DNA of 64,000 nucleotides from Roseihalotalea indica. GTDB lineage: Bacteria; Bacteroidota; Bacteroidia; Cytophagales; Cyclobacteriaceae. The stretch covers positions 124,001-188,000 of the forward strand of contig NZ_JAINFL010000013.1 in NCBI RefSeq assembly GCF_022458895.1. Direction: 5' to 3'. Shown here one piece after another: positions 17,009 through 25,982 of the stretch. The notes beneath the pieces were generated by a model. The model was not told the DNA's origin. It saw only the letters and a program-made list of their open reading frames with translations, and made no database searches. The position numbers and the translations under genes are program-made. The number at the start of each line of letters is the position of its first letter. Within the stretch, counting starts at the first letter, position 1.

Positions 17009-18685
17009 ATGGTAACAACTGTAGATTTATGGAAGATGATGGCAGGGTTGGGGCTTTTTCTCTTTGCCATGTTTCAGATGGAAGAGGCGATCACCGCTCT
17101 AGCCGGCCGGTCGTTTAAACTCTTTCTCAAAACCAGTACCCAACATGTGCTGACCGGGTTGATGAGTGGAGTCCTGATTACTGCCATTGTGCAGAGCAGT
17201 TCGATGGTTTCACTACTTTTGCTGGCTTTTGTAGGCGCGGGCATTCTAAGCATGAAAAGGGCTCTTCCGGTGATCTTTGGGTCAAATCTGGGTACTACTG
17301 TTACCGGATGGGTAGTTGCCACGTTAGGGTTTAAGCTGCCAATCGGAAATATAGCATTGCCTCTCGTGGGAATAGGTGGGTTGATGCTGTTTTTCTTCAG
17401 CGCAAAGCCACGATATTTTAATATGGGGCGCTTCCTGCTGAGCTTTGGTTTGATTTTTTTAGGGCTAGAGTATCTGAAAGAGAGCATGGAATCGCTGGCG
17501 CTGGCAATGGATCTGGGGCAGTTTTCACACTATGGCTTGTCGGTTTTCTTAGGCATTGGCGTTGTCCTTACTGCCTTGATACAGTCCAGCTCGGCTATTA
17601 TGGTGATGGCACTTAGTGCATTGCATACTGAGCTGCTTACCCTGCCTGCCGCAATAGCCATCGTTATCGGGTCTAATGTAGGCACAACAATCACTGTTTT
17701 CTTGGGGGCACTGGGTGATGCTCCGGCTAAGAAACAAGTAGCTTTTGCTCATTTTCTTTTTAATATCGTGACGGCGGCAGTAGCGTTTTCTATGCTGCCA
17801 TTGCTGCTAAAACTGATTACAGAGGTAGTAAGACTACAGGACCCTTTGATGGCACTAGTCGGGTTTCATACCTTATTTAACCTTTTGGGGGTGCTGCTGT
17901 TCTTACCGTTCACTCGTCCGCTGGCTCATCTGTTAGAGAGATTGTTTGTTGCGAAGAAGGTGGTGGTCAACCAATACCTTCATCTGGTGACGGTACAGGT
18001 GCCGGAAGCAGCATTGGAAGCACTGCGGAAGGAAACCCATAGACTGCTTTGCTTCAGCCTGTATCTTAATCTTAAAGCACTTCATGTTAGTGATGATAAA
18101 CTCAATCAGTATTTGGTGCAAACCGAGGCTTTTTCGACAGGAGTAGTGCGCCGCCAGTCTTACGAAAAAGGCTACCGAATGATGAAGCAGTGGGAAGGAG
18201 AGATGCTTCGTTATAATGCCGAACTTCAAAAGCAGGTATTGCCGCCCGAGGAATCAGCTCAGCTGAGTAGACTATTGCGTGTTGTTCATAGCAGTATGCA
18301 TTCCGTGAAGGGCCTGAAAGATATTGAGCACAACATCCTGGATTTTGAGAGCCAAACAAAGGCATATTACCTAAGGCTATTACGACGAATACAAAAGAGC
18401 TCTCAGCAGTTTTACGAAGCCCTGCTTGAGATAGTGTTGGCAGATGGAAGAGAAGTATCGTTTGATGAACTGAGCGCCTTAATGGTGATGATTCAGCATA
18501 GCTACGAACTGTTGCTGAGCGATATTTATCAGACGATTGACAAAAAGTCGCTGGATGAGGTAAGCCTGTCCACCTTCTTTAACGTGAACCGGGAGTTGTA
18601 CTCTTCCCATAAAGCGATGTTATTAGCCGCCAGCGACCTGCTAGGCTTTCCTTCGGAAGGCACTATTCCTTTGGTAGCAGCCTGA
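17009..18685 (+). CDS. Na/Pi-cotransporter II-related protein with PhoU-like tail
   Basis: 558 residues from ATG 17009; an in-frame ATG at 16961 exists, but it overlaps a regulatory dyad and adds a polar stretch. Two inverted repeats of the Na/Pi-cotransporter family carry the signature QSSS twice (TAIVQSSSMVSLL at about 55 and TALIQSSSAIMVM at about 190), each followed by GSN.GTT. About eight to nine membrane segments fill residues 1-310. The C-terminal part (about 325-558) is helical and PhoU-like, common in the NptA/YjbB group. Likely sodium-dependent phosphate transport or efflux at the inner membrane. Confidence 0.85.
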   Translation: MVTTVDLWKMMAGLGLFLFAMFQMEEAITALAGRSFKLFLKTSTQHVLTGLMSGVLITAIVQSSSMVSLLLLAFVGAGILSMKRALPVIFGSNLGTTVTGWVVATLGFKLPIGNIALPLVGIGGLMLFFFSAKPRYFNMGRFLLSFGLIFLGLEYLKESMESLALAMDLGQFSHYGLSVFLGIGVVLTALIQSSSAIMVMALSALHTELLTLPAAIAIVIGSNVGTTITVFLGALGDAPAKKQVAFAHFLFNIVTAAVAFSMLPLLLKLITEVVRLQDPLMALVGFHTLFNLLGVLLFLPFTRPLAHLLERLFVAKKVVVNQYLHLVTVQVPEAALEALRKETHRLLCFSLYLNLKALHVSDDKLNQYLVQTEAFSTGVVRRQSYEKGYRMMKQWEGEMLRYNAELQKQVLPPEESAQLSRLLRVVHSSMHSVKGLKDIEHNILDFESQTKAYYLRLLRRIQKSSQQFYEALLEIVLADGREVSFDELSALMVMIQHSYELLLSDIYQTIDKKSLDEVSLSTFFNVNRELYSSHKAMLLAASDLLGFPSEGTIPLVAA

Positions 18686-18744
18686 CCTTCCATCTGTTTT
18701 AGGAACAGAGATTACGGGCGGGAGCTGCTTTTAGTCAAAATTTC

Positions 18745-18927
18745 TTATGCTGCCAGATATTCAAAAGCTTTATAGATAAGAATGGCTGGCCAAACCATCG
18801 CTTTCAGCAACCCCAGAGCGCCTGCCCAAAAGCTTTCGGCATGCAATATAAAGTAGATCACTGCTCCAATAAATCCCAGGCCATACACAGCATTGGATGG
18901 AGCATTGTTGCGGATTTTTTCTTTCAT
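18745..18927 (-). CDS. Small conserved two-segment membrane protein
   Basis: 60 residues: a short basic head (MKEKIRNNAPSN), a membrane segment (about 14-30), a short loop with a tryptophan, and a second hydrophobic segment (about 36-57). I recall similar 55-60-residue proteins in many bacteria but know no function. A full dyad TGATATGAATCA and a good -7 box TACCTTTA sit upstream at the regular 34-bp spacing, which supports both the gene and its place in the regulon. Confidence 0.65.
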   Translation of the reverse strand: MKEKIRNNAPSNAVYGLGFIGAVIYFILHAESFWAGALGLLKAMVWPAILIYKAFEYLAA

Positions 18928-18991
18928 AAGTTTCTTGTCTGGTTATAAGGGCCTATTGGGCGCCACCATTATTTGGATATCAGTTCAACTA

Positions 18992-19035
18992 TAAAGGTAA
19001 ATCCCTTCCGTAAAGACACACAATGATATGAATCA
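18992..19035 (-). promoter_or_regulatory. CRP/FNR-type dyad and -7 box of the small membrane protein gene
   Basis: TGATATGAATCA (19024-19035, 14-bp palindrome with flanking A/T) and, on the - strand, TACCTTTA (18999-18992), one mismatch from TAnnTTTG. The centres are 34 bp apart. The predicted leader is about 60 nt. Confidence 0.6.
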
Positions 19036-19169
19036 TCTGCGCAAACGAACGTACTGAAGTTCTTTCCGGTATCAGGCCATGCCACTTTGAAAGAATGCGT
19101 TCAATCGCAACGGCCACCTTCCGGCTTAGTATGAAACATGAAAGTAATGTGAGCGATATAAAGGCTACA

Positions 19170-19565
19170 TCATTCGCCGTCCCTGTATATCCGCCCGGTA
19201 GATACTACCTGAATTGCTTCAATAATTGTTCGGATATCTGCTGTTTTGTATAGAAACCCTCGAGCTCCGGCCGTTAGCATATCTTCTACATACGATTGCT
19301 CATCGTGCAAGGTGAGGGCCAGTACTTTTATGTGGGGAAAGTATTGGGTTAGGTAACAGGTAGCCTGTATACCATCGCACTCTGGCATACTGATATCCAT
19401 CAGCACTACGTCGGTTTCCAGCATATTTACCTGTTCAATAACTTGTTGCCCATTACAGACTTCTCCTACGAGATGAATTCCTGACACATCACTAAGTACC
19501 AGCTTTAAAGCCTCTCGTACAAAGGGGTGGTCATCGGCAATAAGTAAACGAACCGGCAAGTCCAT
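19170..19565 (-). CDS. Receiver-only (HTH-less) NarL-type response regulator
   Basis: 131 residues covering only the receiver domain: acidic pair D11/D12, phospho-acceptor D57 in VVLMDISMPE, T85 and K107. NarL/LuxR-type regulators normally continue into a helix-turn-helix of about 65 residues; here the frame stops after TGRIYRDGE, and I find no HTH remnant in the following bases. It is either a truncated gene or a stand-alone receiver that competes for a kinase. The promoter has a dyad and a perfect -7 box, so it is probably still transcribed. Confidence 0.75.
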   Translation of the reverse strand: MDLPVRLLIADDHPFVREALKLVLSDVSGIHLVGEVCNGQQVIEQVNMLETDVVLMDISMPECDGIQATCYLTQYFPHIKVLALTLHDEQSYVEDMLTAGARGFLYKTADIRTIIEAIQVVSTGRIYRDGE

Positions 19566-19589
19566 AACTTGACTTCATCAGTGATTACG

Positions 19590-19632
19590 CAAAGATATGG
19601 GGCTAAATCAACAGAAGAGATGATCTATATCA
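19590..19632 (-). promoter_or_regulatory. CRP/FNR-type dyad and perfect -7 box of the receiver gene
   Basis: TGATCTATATCA (19621-19632) and, on the - strand, TATCTTTG (19597-19590), an exact TAnnTTTG. The centres are 33 bp apart, giving a start near 19585 and a leader of about 20 nt. A half-site ATCA (19607-19610) sits at the 22-bp tandem position. Confidence 0.68.
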
Positions 19633-19782
19633 GCGAAACGAAAGCATGTTGAAACTAACTTATATAAGTATGATAAATGTAAAAACAGGTCTGTAAAAAA
19701 TGTAAAATAGCAGATCAGGATTCGTATTTATGTTTACGCTATATTTTCAGATGCTAGACTTTGAACTAACTGCAGCGTTAAA

Positions 19783-20205
19783 ATGAAGTATACTCTACTA
19801 GAGCATTTTATGCTGAAAACCCCACTTCCAGGGACTATAAAAAAAAGCAAATTATGGATTGCCTTTAAGAAATACGACACGCTGTTTCGAGAGGGGGAAG
19901 CTGCGCAGAAAGTCTATTTACTATACCAGGGCAAAGTACAGTTAATCAAAAAACACTCTGATCAGCAACAATACTTAATAAGCACCCTTACGAGTGGAAG
20001 CACTATCGGTATGCCGGCAGTATTAGCGCAATCGGTGTATACCTCAACAGCCGTTGCCATTACTTTGGTAAGAGCCTGCCCCATAGAACAGGAAGTGCTT
20101 TTTCAGTTTTTACGTCAACACCCTCAGTATTACCAAAAGCTGGCCGAAAATCTGGCGCAAACCGTGTTGCACTACGAAAAAATTATCGGTCTGCCACCTT
20201 GGTAG
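19783..20205 (+). CDS. HTH-less CRP/FNR-like effector-domain protein
   Basis: 140 residues comprising the cyclic-nucleotide-binding fold (about 25-110: YDTLFREGEAAQKVYLLYQGKVQL ... STIGMPAVL) and the start of the dimerisation helix (about 112-135), ending in GLPPW. The DNA-binding winged helix is absent. It follows the HTH-less receiver gene, divergently oriented, so two neighbouring regulators have both lost DNA-binding domains. It could dimerise with a full-length CRP-type protein and act as an inhibitor, or be a relic. The first ATG at 19783 is used; ATG at 19810 is an alternative. Confidence 0.7.
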   Translation: MKYTLLEHFMLKTPLPGTIKKSKLWIAFKKYDTLFREGEAAQKVYLLYQGKVQLIKKHSDQQQYLISTLTSGSTIGMPAVLAQSVYTSTAVAITLVRACPIEQEVLFQFLRQHPQYYQKLAENLAQTVLHYEKIIGLPPW

Positions 20206-20291
20206 TGCAACTAGTAAGTTTACAGTAATATGTGCTTACTTTGCCGTAAAATGCTGATTTGCAGTTAGGGATACCGCGCGTTTTTAACTAT

Positions 20292-20321
20292 TTTGACATT
20301 TCCATTATCCTCCTATCTTTA
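20292..20321 (+). promoter_or_regulatory. Candidate sigma-A promoter of the PAS kinase gene
   Basis: TTTG (20292-20295) and TATCTTTA (20314-20321) match the Bacteroidota -33 TTTG and -7 TAnnTTTG elements with an 18-bp spacer. The expected start is near 20328, about 40 nt before ATG 20368. No regulon dyad is present. Confidence 0.45.
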
Positions 20322-20367
20322 CTTCAGTAGTATGATTTTCTGTACTTTTTTAGTAACGTAAAACTTG

Positions 20368-22545
20368 ATGAATCACTTTACGGCAAACCAGAAAGTTTTA
20401 CGTGCTTTAGTAGAAGCTTCAGTAATGGGTATCCTGGTAGTGGATACTGACGGGAAGATTGCCATGGTGAATCCTTATGGGCAGGATTTGTTTGGATACG
20501 GGGATAAGGAGCTCATAGGGCAATCGTTAGAAGTGTTAATACCCGCTTCGTTACGAAATGCGCATGTTCAAATGCGCCAGAGTTTCTTTGCCGATCCAAA
20601 GGCGCGTCCTATGGGCATTGGCCGTAAGTTGAGAGGAGTGCGAAAGAACGGCGAGCAGTTTCCGGTAGAAGTTAGCCTGGGGCATATGCAGGTAGATCAG
20701 CAACACTATGCCATTGCTTTTATTGTGGATGTTACGGCCCAGCAGCTAGTGAAAGATCAGAACACGCTGTTATCTAAAATATTTCATGAATCGTTGAATG
20801 GCATTTATGTGTTTGATGCGACTACATTGCAGATCACACAAGCCAATACCGGAGCCTTTGAGCAGACCGGCTACTCCCCGGAGGCTCTCAGCCACCTACA
20901 TCCCTGGGACCTGACCTCAGAAGAAACAGAAGAGAGTTTTCGCCAACGAATTGCTCCTTTACAGACACTCAGGAATCAGAAGATTAGCTACGAGACTACT
21001 TTTGTTCGGAAGGATCAACGTTCTTTTCCTGCTGAGGTGCACTTACAGCGGTTTGTGTATAACTCGGGTGAGGTATACATGCAAATCGTAATTGATATCA
21101 GTGAGCGTAGGCAAGCGGAGGAAGCACTGACTTTGCAAAGCGAAATTACCAAAAATCTGGCCGAAGGGGTATTGCTACTCAAGGCCAAGGATGCCACTAT
21201 CGTATATTCCAATGCCCAGCTGGACCATATGTTCGGGTACCAAAATTCTGAGTTATATGGCCAGCACGTGAGTGTGCTAAGTGCTCCGGCCGAAGAAAAT
21301 CGTAAGAGTGTTTTTCTGGATATTGTACATGCCCTGCAGAAAACCGGTGCCTGGAGTGGAGAAGTTTGCAATCAGCGCAAAAATGGCACTACCTTCTGGT
21401 GCTTGGTATCAGCTTCTGCATTTGAGCATCCTACCTATGGCAGAGTATGGGTAGCGGCGCTTACCGATGTGGATCAACGTAAAAAAGCCGAGGAGGCTCT
21501 GGAAAAAGAGAAGAAAAAATTCCAGATGTACCTGGATGTAGCCGCCGCCCTCTTTATAGTAGTGGAAAAGGATTATACAGTCTCACTGATTAACCAGCGA
21601 GGGTGTGATATACTAGGGTATTCCGAGGAAGAGGTTATCGGTCAGCATTGGTTTGATCTTTTCATTCCTGCATCTGAAAGAGAAAATGTGTTATCAGTTT
21701 TTAATAGGGCAATGCAGGACCAGATTGAGAACATCGAGTATTTTGAAAATAAGGTGAAAACCCGAACCCGGGGTGAGCGACTCATAGAGTGGCATAATAC
21801 AATTATCAGAGATGCGGCCGGTAAGCCTGTGGCTACCTTAAGTTCTGGCGTAGATATTACTGAAAAGCGAAAAGCTGAGCAGGCGATGACTCATGCACTT
21901 ATCGAGGGGCAGGAGCTGGAACGAAAACGTATTGCCAAAGAGCTACACGATGGTTTGGGGCAATCGTTAACCGCAATTCGTCTGCATTTAAATGCTCTGG
22001 AATCGGATGTAGCTCAATTTACACAGAAGAATAAAGACTCTTTTGATAAGCTCAAATTAATTTTGCAGACCACAACCCAGGAAGTTAAGTCTATTTCCCG
22101 GGATCTAATGCCCAACATCCTCCAAGACTATGGACTGGTAAAAGCACTGGAATTTTTATGCCAGACAATCAACGATACTAATACAGTACAAGTACATTTG
22201 CAGGTGTACAATATGGAGCGTACATTAGATCAATCTTCTACCATCGGGCTTTACCGGGTGTCTCAGGAGCTGATCAATAATGCACTGAAGCACGCCCAGG
22301 CTACCCGGATAGATATACAACTGGTAGGCCATAACAGCAGTATCGTATTATCTGTAGAAGACGATGGTATTGGCTTTGATCATGAAAAGAATAACTCGTC
22401 GCCCAGCCGTGGCTATGGGTTAACCAATATTGAAACTCGAGTAAAGTCGCTTTCTGGTACTTTTAATGTAGAAACCAGGTCGGGTGAAGGAACACTAGTC
22501 ATTGTTGAAATTCCTTTAAACCAATCTTTACATGCACGTCATTGA
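20368..22545 (+). CDS. PAS-rich sensor histidine kinase (HisKA_3 type)
   Basis: 725 residues from ATG 20368 (a TTG one codon earlier is less likely). There are four PAS domains (about 8-128, 130-250, 255-372, 378-505), then a NarX/LuxR-type dimerisation domain with the phospho-acceptor His527 in KELHDGLGQ, and an HATPase_c domain (about 615-720) with NNALKHA and DDGIGFD. No membrane segments, so it senses an internal signal. PAS1 has a His in PASLRNAHVQM and MGIGRKLRGVRKNGEQFP, a pattern seen in FixL-like and in many non-haem PAS domains. The stop overlaps the downstream response regulator gene by 14 bp, so the two form one system. Confidence 0.9.
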   Translation: MNHFTANQKVLRALVEASVMGILVVDTDGKIAMVNPYGQDLFGYGDKELIGQSLEVLIPASLRNAHVQMRQSFFADPKARPMGIGRKLRGVRKNGEQFPVEVSLGHMQVDQQHYAIAFIVDVTAQQLVKDQNTLLSKIFHESLNGIYVFDATTLQITQANTGAFEQTGYSPEALSHLHPWDLTSEETEESFRQRIAPLQTLRNQKISYETTFVRKDQRSFPAEVHLQRFVYNSGEVYMQIVIDISERRQAEEALTLQSEITKNLAEGVLLLKAKDATIVYSNAQLDHMFGYQNSELYGQHVSVLSAPAEENRKSVFLDIVHALQKTGAWSGEVCNQRKNGTTFWCLVSASAFEHPTYGRVWVAALTDVDQRKKAEEALEKEKKKFQMYLDVAAALFIVVEKDYTVSLINQRGCDILGYSEEEVIGQHWFDLFIPASERENVLSVFNRAMQDQIENIEYFENKVKTRTRGERLIEWHNTIIRDAAGKPVATLSSGVDITEKRKAEQAMTHALIEGQELERKRIAKELHDGLGQSLTAIRLHLNALESDVAQFTQKNKDSFDKLKLILQTTTQEVKSISRDLMPNILQDYGLVKALEFLCQTINDTNTVQVHLQVYNMERTLDQSSTIGLYRVSQELINNALKHAQATRIDIQLVGHNSSIVLSVEDDGIGFDHEKNNSSPSRGYGLTNIETRVKSLSGTFNVETRSGEGTLVIVEIPLNQSLHARH

Positions 22546-23203
22546 TATCCTTGTTGTAGATGATCATCAGATGATTCGGGAGGGCATTAAAGCTTCTTTA
22601 CAAGACATACCCGACATTCAGGTAGTAGCAGAAGCGGCCAATAATAAAGATGCGTTGCAAAAGCTGCGCGAATGCCCTGAGGTTTCGGTAGTGGTTATGG
22701 ACATTAGTTTGGGCGAGGGTGAAAAAGAGGACGGCACTGAAACTACGCGGGCAATAGTCCAGCAGTTTCCGCATGTACAGGTGTTGGCATTATCCATGCA
22801 CGATGAAGAAGCGCATATTACCAGCATGTTGCAGGCGGGTGCTATTGGTTATTTGCTAAAAGATACTGATATGGATGAACTGGTAGCTGCTATTAGAGCC
22901 GTAGGAAATGGCGAGAGTTACTTTTGCCGAAGGGTATCTAACACGATGATGAACCGGTTTATGCAGGGTAAGAAAAAGGCAGTTCAAGGCAATCATGCTT
23001 GCCCGGAGCAACTTACCAAACGGGAGCGGGAAATTCTAAAACTGATTGCCGAAGAAAATACTAATCCGGAAATTGCCGAAAAACTATTCATCAGCACCCG
23101 TACCGTAGATACCCACCGGCGCAATCTGATTCTTAAGCTGAATGTCAAGAATACCGCCGGGCTGGTACGTTATGCTATTAAACATGAGCTAGTACACTTA
23201 TAG
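22532..23203 (+). CDS. NarL/LuxR-type response regulator
   Basis: 223 residues: a receiver domain (about 1-130) with D10/D11 and phospho-acceptor D57 in VVMDISLGEG, with a short acidic insertion GEKEDG after it, and a LuxR helix-turn-helix (about 158-218: LTKREREILKLIAEE ... STRTVDTHRRNLILKLNVK). It is translated from within the end of the kinase gene, so it is its cognate partner. Its targets are unknown; LuxR-type half-sites were not searched for in detail. Confidence 0.92.
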   Translation: MHVIDILVVDDHQMIREGIKASLQDIPDIQVVAEAANNKDALQKLRECPEVSVVVMDISLGEGEKEDGTETTRAIVQQFPHVQVLALSMHDEEAHITSMLQAGAIGYLLKDTDMDELVAAIRAVGNGESYFCRRVSNTMMNRFMQGKKKAVQGNHACPEQLTKREREILKLIAEENTNPEIAEKLFISTRTVDTHRRNLILKLNVKNTAGLVRYAIKHELVHL

Positions 23204-23401
23204 TGTTTGTGTCTATAAGTTTCTGAGCGACAATCTCTTTAACATCCTTCTAAAAATTGCTTAGAGAATGACTACGTAAATTGCGTAGTTTTCTGTGGCT
23301 TTCTCGCATTTATGTAATTACGCTTTTTACGTCTACCCTGGGGAGGTAGTAAGCCATACCTTTATCATAATCTTACTGCTTCACCTAAATCATTATTACC
23401 C

Positions 23402-24100
23402 ATGAATGCTATCTTATCAACCCTTCCCGCTTGGTCAATTGATTCAGGAAAAAAACGTTTTGCCCCTTCTGGACTGAATCATTTGCAGCACGATTATGAA
23501 GTGGTTACCTATCCTAAAGGACATATCCTGTTTCAGGAAGGACATTCTCCTTGGGGACTGTATTTCATTCAGAAAGGAAAAGTAAAGCTCTATAAATATG
23601 GTAGTGATGGAAAAGAGCAGATCATCCGTATTGCTGGTGATCAGGAATTCCTTGGCTACACTGCCTTACTCAATGATATGAAGTATCATGTCAGCGCCGC
23701 AATCATTCAGGATGCCATGCTTACTTTTATCCCACGGCAAGACTTTCTGGATACTTTTGGTAAGGATAGTCAGGTAGCACAGCACTTTACCCATCTGCTG
23801 TGTCGTGATCTGGTAGAAACCGAGCAGCGGTTAGTAGCTCAGGCATATCGCCCGGTACGGGGCCGTCTGGCAGAAGCTCTTCTGTCGCTGGATAATCTGT
23901 ACGAGCAGCAAGACAGCGATGAAGAGAGCTTTATCAAGCTTAGCCGCCATGATCTGGCCAGTTTTTTAGGCACGGCTAAGGAAACGGTCATCCGCTTACT
24001 GTCAGAATTTAAATCTGAGAACCTGATTACTACTGATGGGCAACTTATCTCGGTACTCAATCCGCAAGGGTTACTTCGTATCAGTCAGATGTACGAATAA
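23402..24100 (+). CDS. CRP/FNR-family transcription regulator
   Basis: 232 residues: a cyclic-nucleotide-binding-like domain (about 32-125), a long dimer helix (130-150), and a winged HTH (about 165-225). The recognition helix GTAKETVIRLLSEF has the E-x-x-x-R pair (E..R) that in CRP and FNR reads the TGA core, which makes it a natural reader of the TGAY-N4-RTCA dyads in this window. It has a single cysteine, so it cannot hold an FNR-type 4Fe-4S cluster; haem, NO or another ligand is possible. Its own promoter has no dyad but a dyad ACTACG-N7-CGTAGT at 23271-23289. It stands before a Usp and an SDR gene. Confidence 0.9.
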   Translation: MNAILSTLPAWSIDSGKKRFAPSGLNHLQHDYEVVTYPKGHILFQEGHSPWGLYFIQKGKVKLYKYGSDGKEQIIRIAGDQEFLGYTALLNDMKYHVSAAIIQDAMLTFIPRQDFLDTFGKDSQVAQHFTHLLCRDLVETEQRLVAQAYRPVRGRLAEALLSLDNLYEQQDSDEESFIKLSRHDLASFLGTAKETVIRLLSEFKSENLITTDGQLISVLNPQGLLRISQMYE

Positions 24101-24160
24101 TCTAGTAATGCTAGATCCTTTATTCTGATAAGAATATTTCTACCGAAATCATGAAATATC

Positions 24161-24967
24161 ATGGACTCCTTTAAAAATATCCTGGTAGCGGTGCCTGCTT
24201 CAGAAACCTACCAACCGACGATACAGTATGCTATGCGTATGGCTCAGGATTTACAGATCAAGCTGACCATCGTGCTTGTCTATACCAGTAATCATGAATT
24301 ACAAGGAGAAGAACCTGAAGACAAGGCCGCGCTGGTTTGCCAGAAGAAATATGTTCAAAAATGTTTTGGGCAATTGAGAATGAAGCAACTAGCGAATACA
24401 TCTCTGGGTTATCGAATGGTATCTATTGATGGTCCGCTGTGCGAGGCAATGGGGGCTACTGCTCCGGTATATCGTCCTGATCTTATTATTTCTGCTGCCG
24501 ATGCCAGCTTGCCACTTCAGCAATTGGTAAGAACCGTTTCAATTCCATTATTATTGGTTCCTCTACAAATCAAGTATCACAGCATTCGCCATATTGGCTT
24601 AGCGTATGATACTGCCACGCTACCACCTTCTGAAACGATGAGCTTTGTTCGCCGACTGGCGAAAGTTTACCGGGCAGATGTAGAAGTGGTAGAGGTTGAT
24701 CAAGACCGGAGGTGGATATCTCCATTTACCAAGCGAGCTAATGTAGAACTGGATTTTTTGCTTAAAGATGTGGCTCATCGATTTCATCACGCATACAGCC
24801 AAGACGATGCGGTAGAAAGTATTGAACATTATACACAGCAATATTCTCCTGATGTATTGGTAATGCTGGCCCGTCGGCAACTGCCCTTTCAGGATTCACC
24901 CGCAGATAGGCATACCATTAAAATGGCGAAACAGGCAACAAGACCGGTACTCATTCTCAAGAAATAA
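24161..24967 (+). CDS. Tandem universal stress protein, degenerate nucleotide loops
   Basis: 268 residues with two Usp folds. The first domain begins NILVAVPASETYQPTIQYAMRMA, but both domains lack the glycine loop (IISAADASLPLQQL in the first), so ATP binding is unlikely. The C-terminal domain has IGLAYDTATLPPSE and ends VLILKK. It starts 60 bp after the CRP/FNR gene and may share its transcript. It is the most divergent of the tandem Usp proteins in the window. Confidence 0.8.
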   Translation: MDSFKNILVAVPASETYQPTIQYAMRMAQDLQIKLTIVLVYTSNHELQGEEPEDKAALVCQKKYVQKCFGQLRMKQLANTSLGYRMVSIDGPLCEAMGATAPVYRPDLIISAADASLPLQQLVRTVSIPLLLVPLQIKYHSIRHIGLAYDTATLPPSETMSFVRRLAKVYRADVEVVEVDQDRRWISPFTKRANVELDFLLKDVAHRFHHAYSQDDAVESIEHYTQQYSPDVLVMLARRQLPFQDSPADRHTIKMAKQATRPVLILKK

Positions 24968-25056
24968 GCATCACCTGATTTCTACTATTTAGCATACGAT
25001 AATTGATCAAAACCTACAAAAAAGGCGGCGGTCGCTCATCTTGACTAATCGCCGGA

Positions 25057-25068
25057 TGATGAAGATCA
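25057..25068 (+). promoter_or_regulatory. CRP/FNR-type dyad before the SDR gene
   Basis: TGATGAAGATCA is a full match, with its centre 79 bp from the SDR start. A TATATTTA element (25084-25091) is present but only 25 bp from the dyad centre, so the geometry differs from the main set. Confidence 0.45.
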
Positions 25069-25141
25069 ACGGGCATGCTAATCTATATTTAAGCCAACCC
25101 TGGCTTTTCTTTACTTATGTGCTGTACTCAAAACAATTAAA

Positions 25142-25909
25142 ATGATGAAGAGACTACAGGGAAAAGTAGCTGTGATCACCGGGGGAGCCGGTGGTATTGG
25201 CAGCGCCACCGCTCGGTTGTTTGCCAGCGAAGGAGCTAATGTACTATTAGTGGACCTATACGAAAGCGACTTAAAAAGAACGGTAGATCAAATAGGGTTG
25301 CCAACCGTAAGTTATCAGACAGCAGATGTTAGCAAAGCTTCAGATGTTGAACTTTACGTACAAACCGCAGTTGAGCGCTACGGAGGAATTGATATCTTTT
25401 TTGATAACGCAGGTATTGTTGGCAATGTCCAGCCGCTGACCGAATACTCCGAAGCAGACTTTGACCGATTGATTGCGGTGAACGTACGGGGAGTATGGTT
25501 AGGCCTCAAATATGTAATGCCTATTATGAAGCAAAGCAAGGGCGGAAGTATTATGATTACATCATCTGTAGCTGGGATGAAAGGCTTCGCCAATATGGTG
25601 GCCTATGTTACCAGTAAGCACGCTGTGGTAGGTATGATGCGAGTGGCAGCTCTGGAAGGGGCTTCTACGGGTATCCGGGTTAATACCATTAATCCGGGCG
25701 CTGTAGATAATAACATGATGCGCACACTAGAGGAAGGTATGGACGAGGGGCATCCCGAACATGCCAAAGAAGGATTTGAACACCTGACCCCCATGGGACG
25801 GTACTGCAAGAACGAAGAAGTAGCCCAACTGGCTTTGTTCCTGGCGGGCGATGAAAGTCAGTACATTACCGGCAGCATCCATCCTATCGACGGTGGACTG
25901 ACCATCTAA
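25142..25909 (+). CDS. Short-chain dehydrogenase/reductase
   Basis: 255 residues, classical SDR: nucleotide motif TGGAGGIG (about 13-20), NNAG equivalent DNAG (88-91), N114, catalytic S142, Y155 and K159 (YVTSK), and an Asp after the second beta strand (VDLYESD), which favours NAD over NADP. The substrate cannot be read from the sequence; similarity to 3-oxoacyl reductase or glucose dehydrogenase-type enzymes is general. It is preceded by a regulon dyad and surrounded by stress genes. Confidence 0.88.
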   Translation: MMKRLQGKVAVITGGAGGIGSATARLFASEGANVLLVDLYESDLKRTVDQIGLPTVSYQTADVSKASDVELYVQTAVERYGGIDIFFDNAGIVGNVQPLTEYSEADFDRLIAVNVRGVWLGLKYVMPIMKQSKGGSIMITSSVAGMKGFANMVAYVTSKHAVVGMMRVAALEGASTGIRVNTINPGAVDNNMMRTLEEGMDEGHPEHAKEGFEHLTPMGRYCKNEEVAQLALFLAGDESQYITGSIHPIDGGLTI

Positions 25910-25982
25910 TGATGCTTTTGGTCGTACGAATTACCGGTCAGTGTGAGGCCAGTCATTGACTGTCTTCAAAGAAACAGGCTGA

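Noticed and set aside
23271..23289. Dyad ACTACG-N7-CGTAGT before the CRP/FNR gene
   Set aside because: Only one clear copy, with a different core from the regulon dyads and no -7 box at a fitting distance; kept as a remark in the gene entry, not as a feature.
25944..25955. TGAGGCCAGTCA, a near match to the dyad
   Set aside because: One mismatch in the left arm, and it lies between two convergent genes where no promoter is expected.
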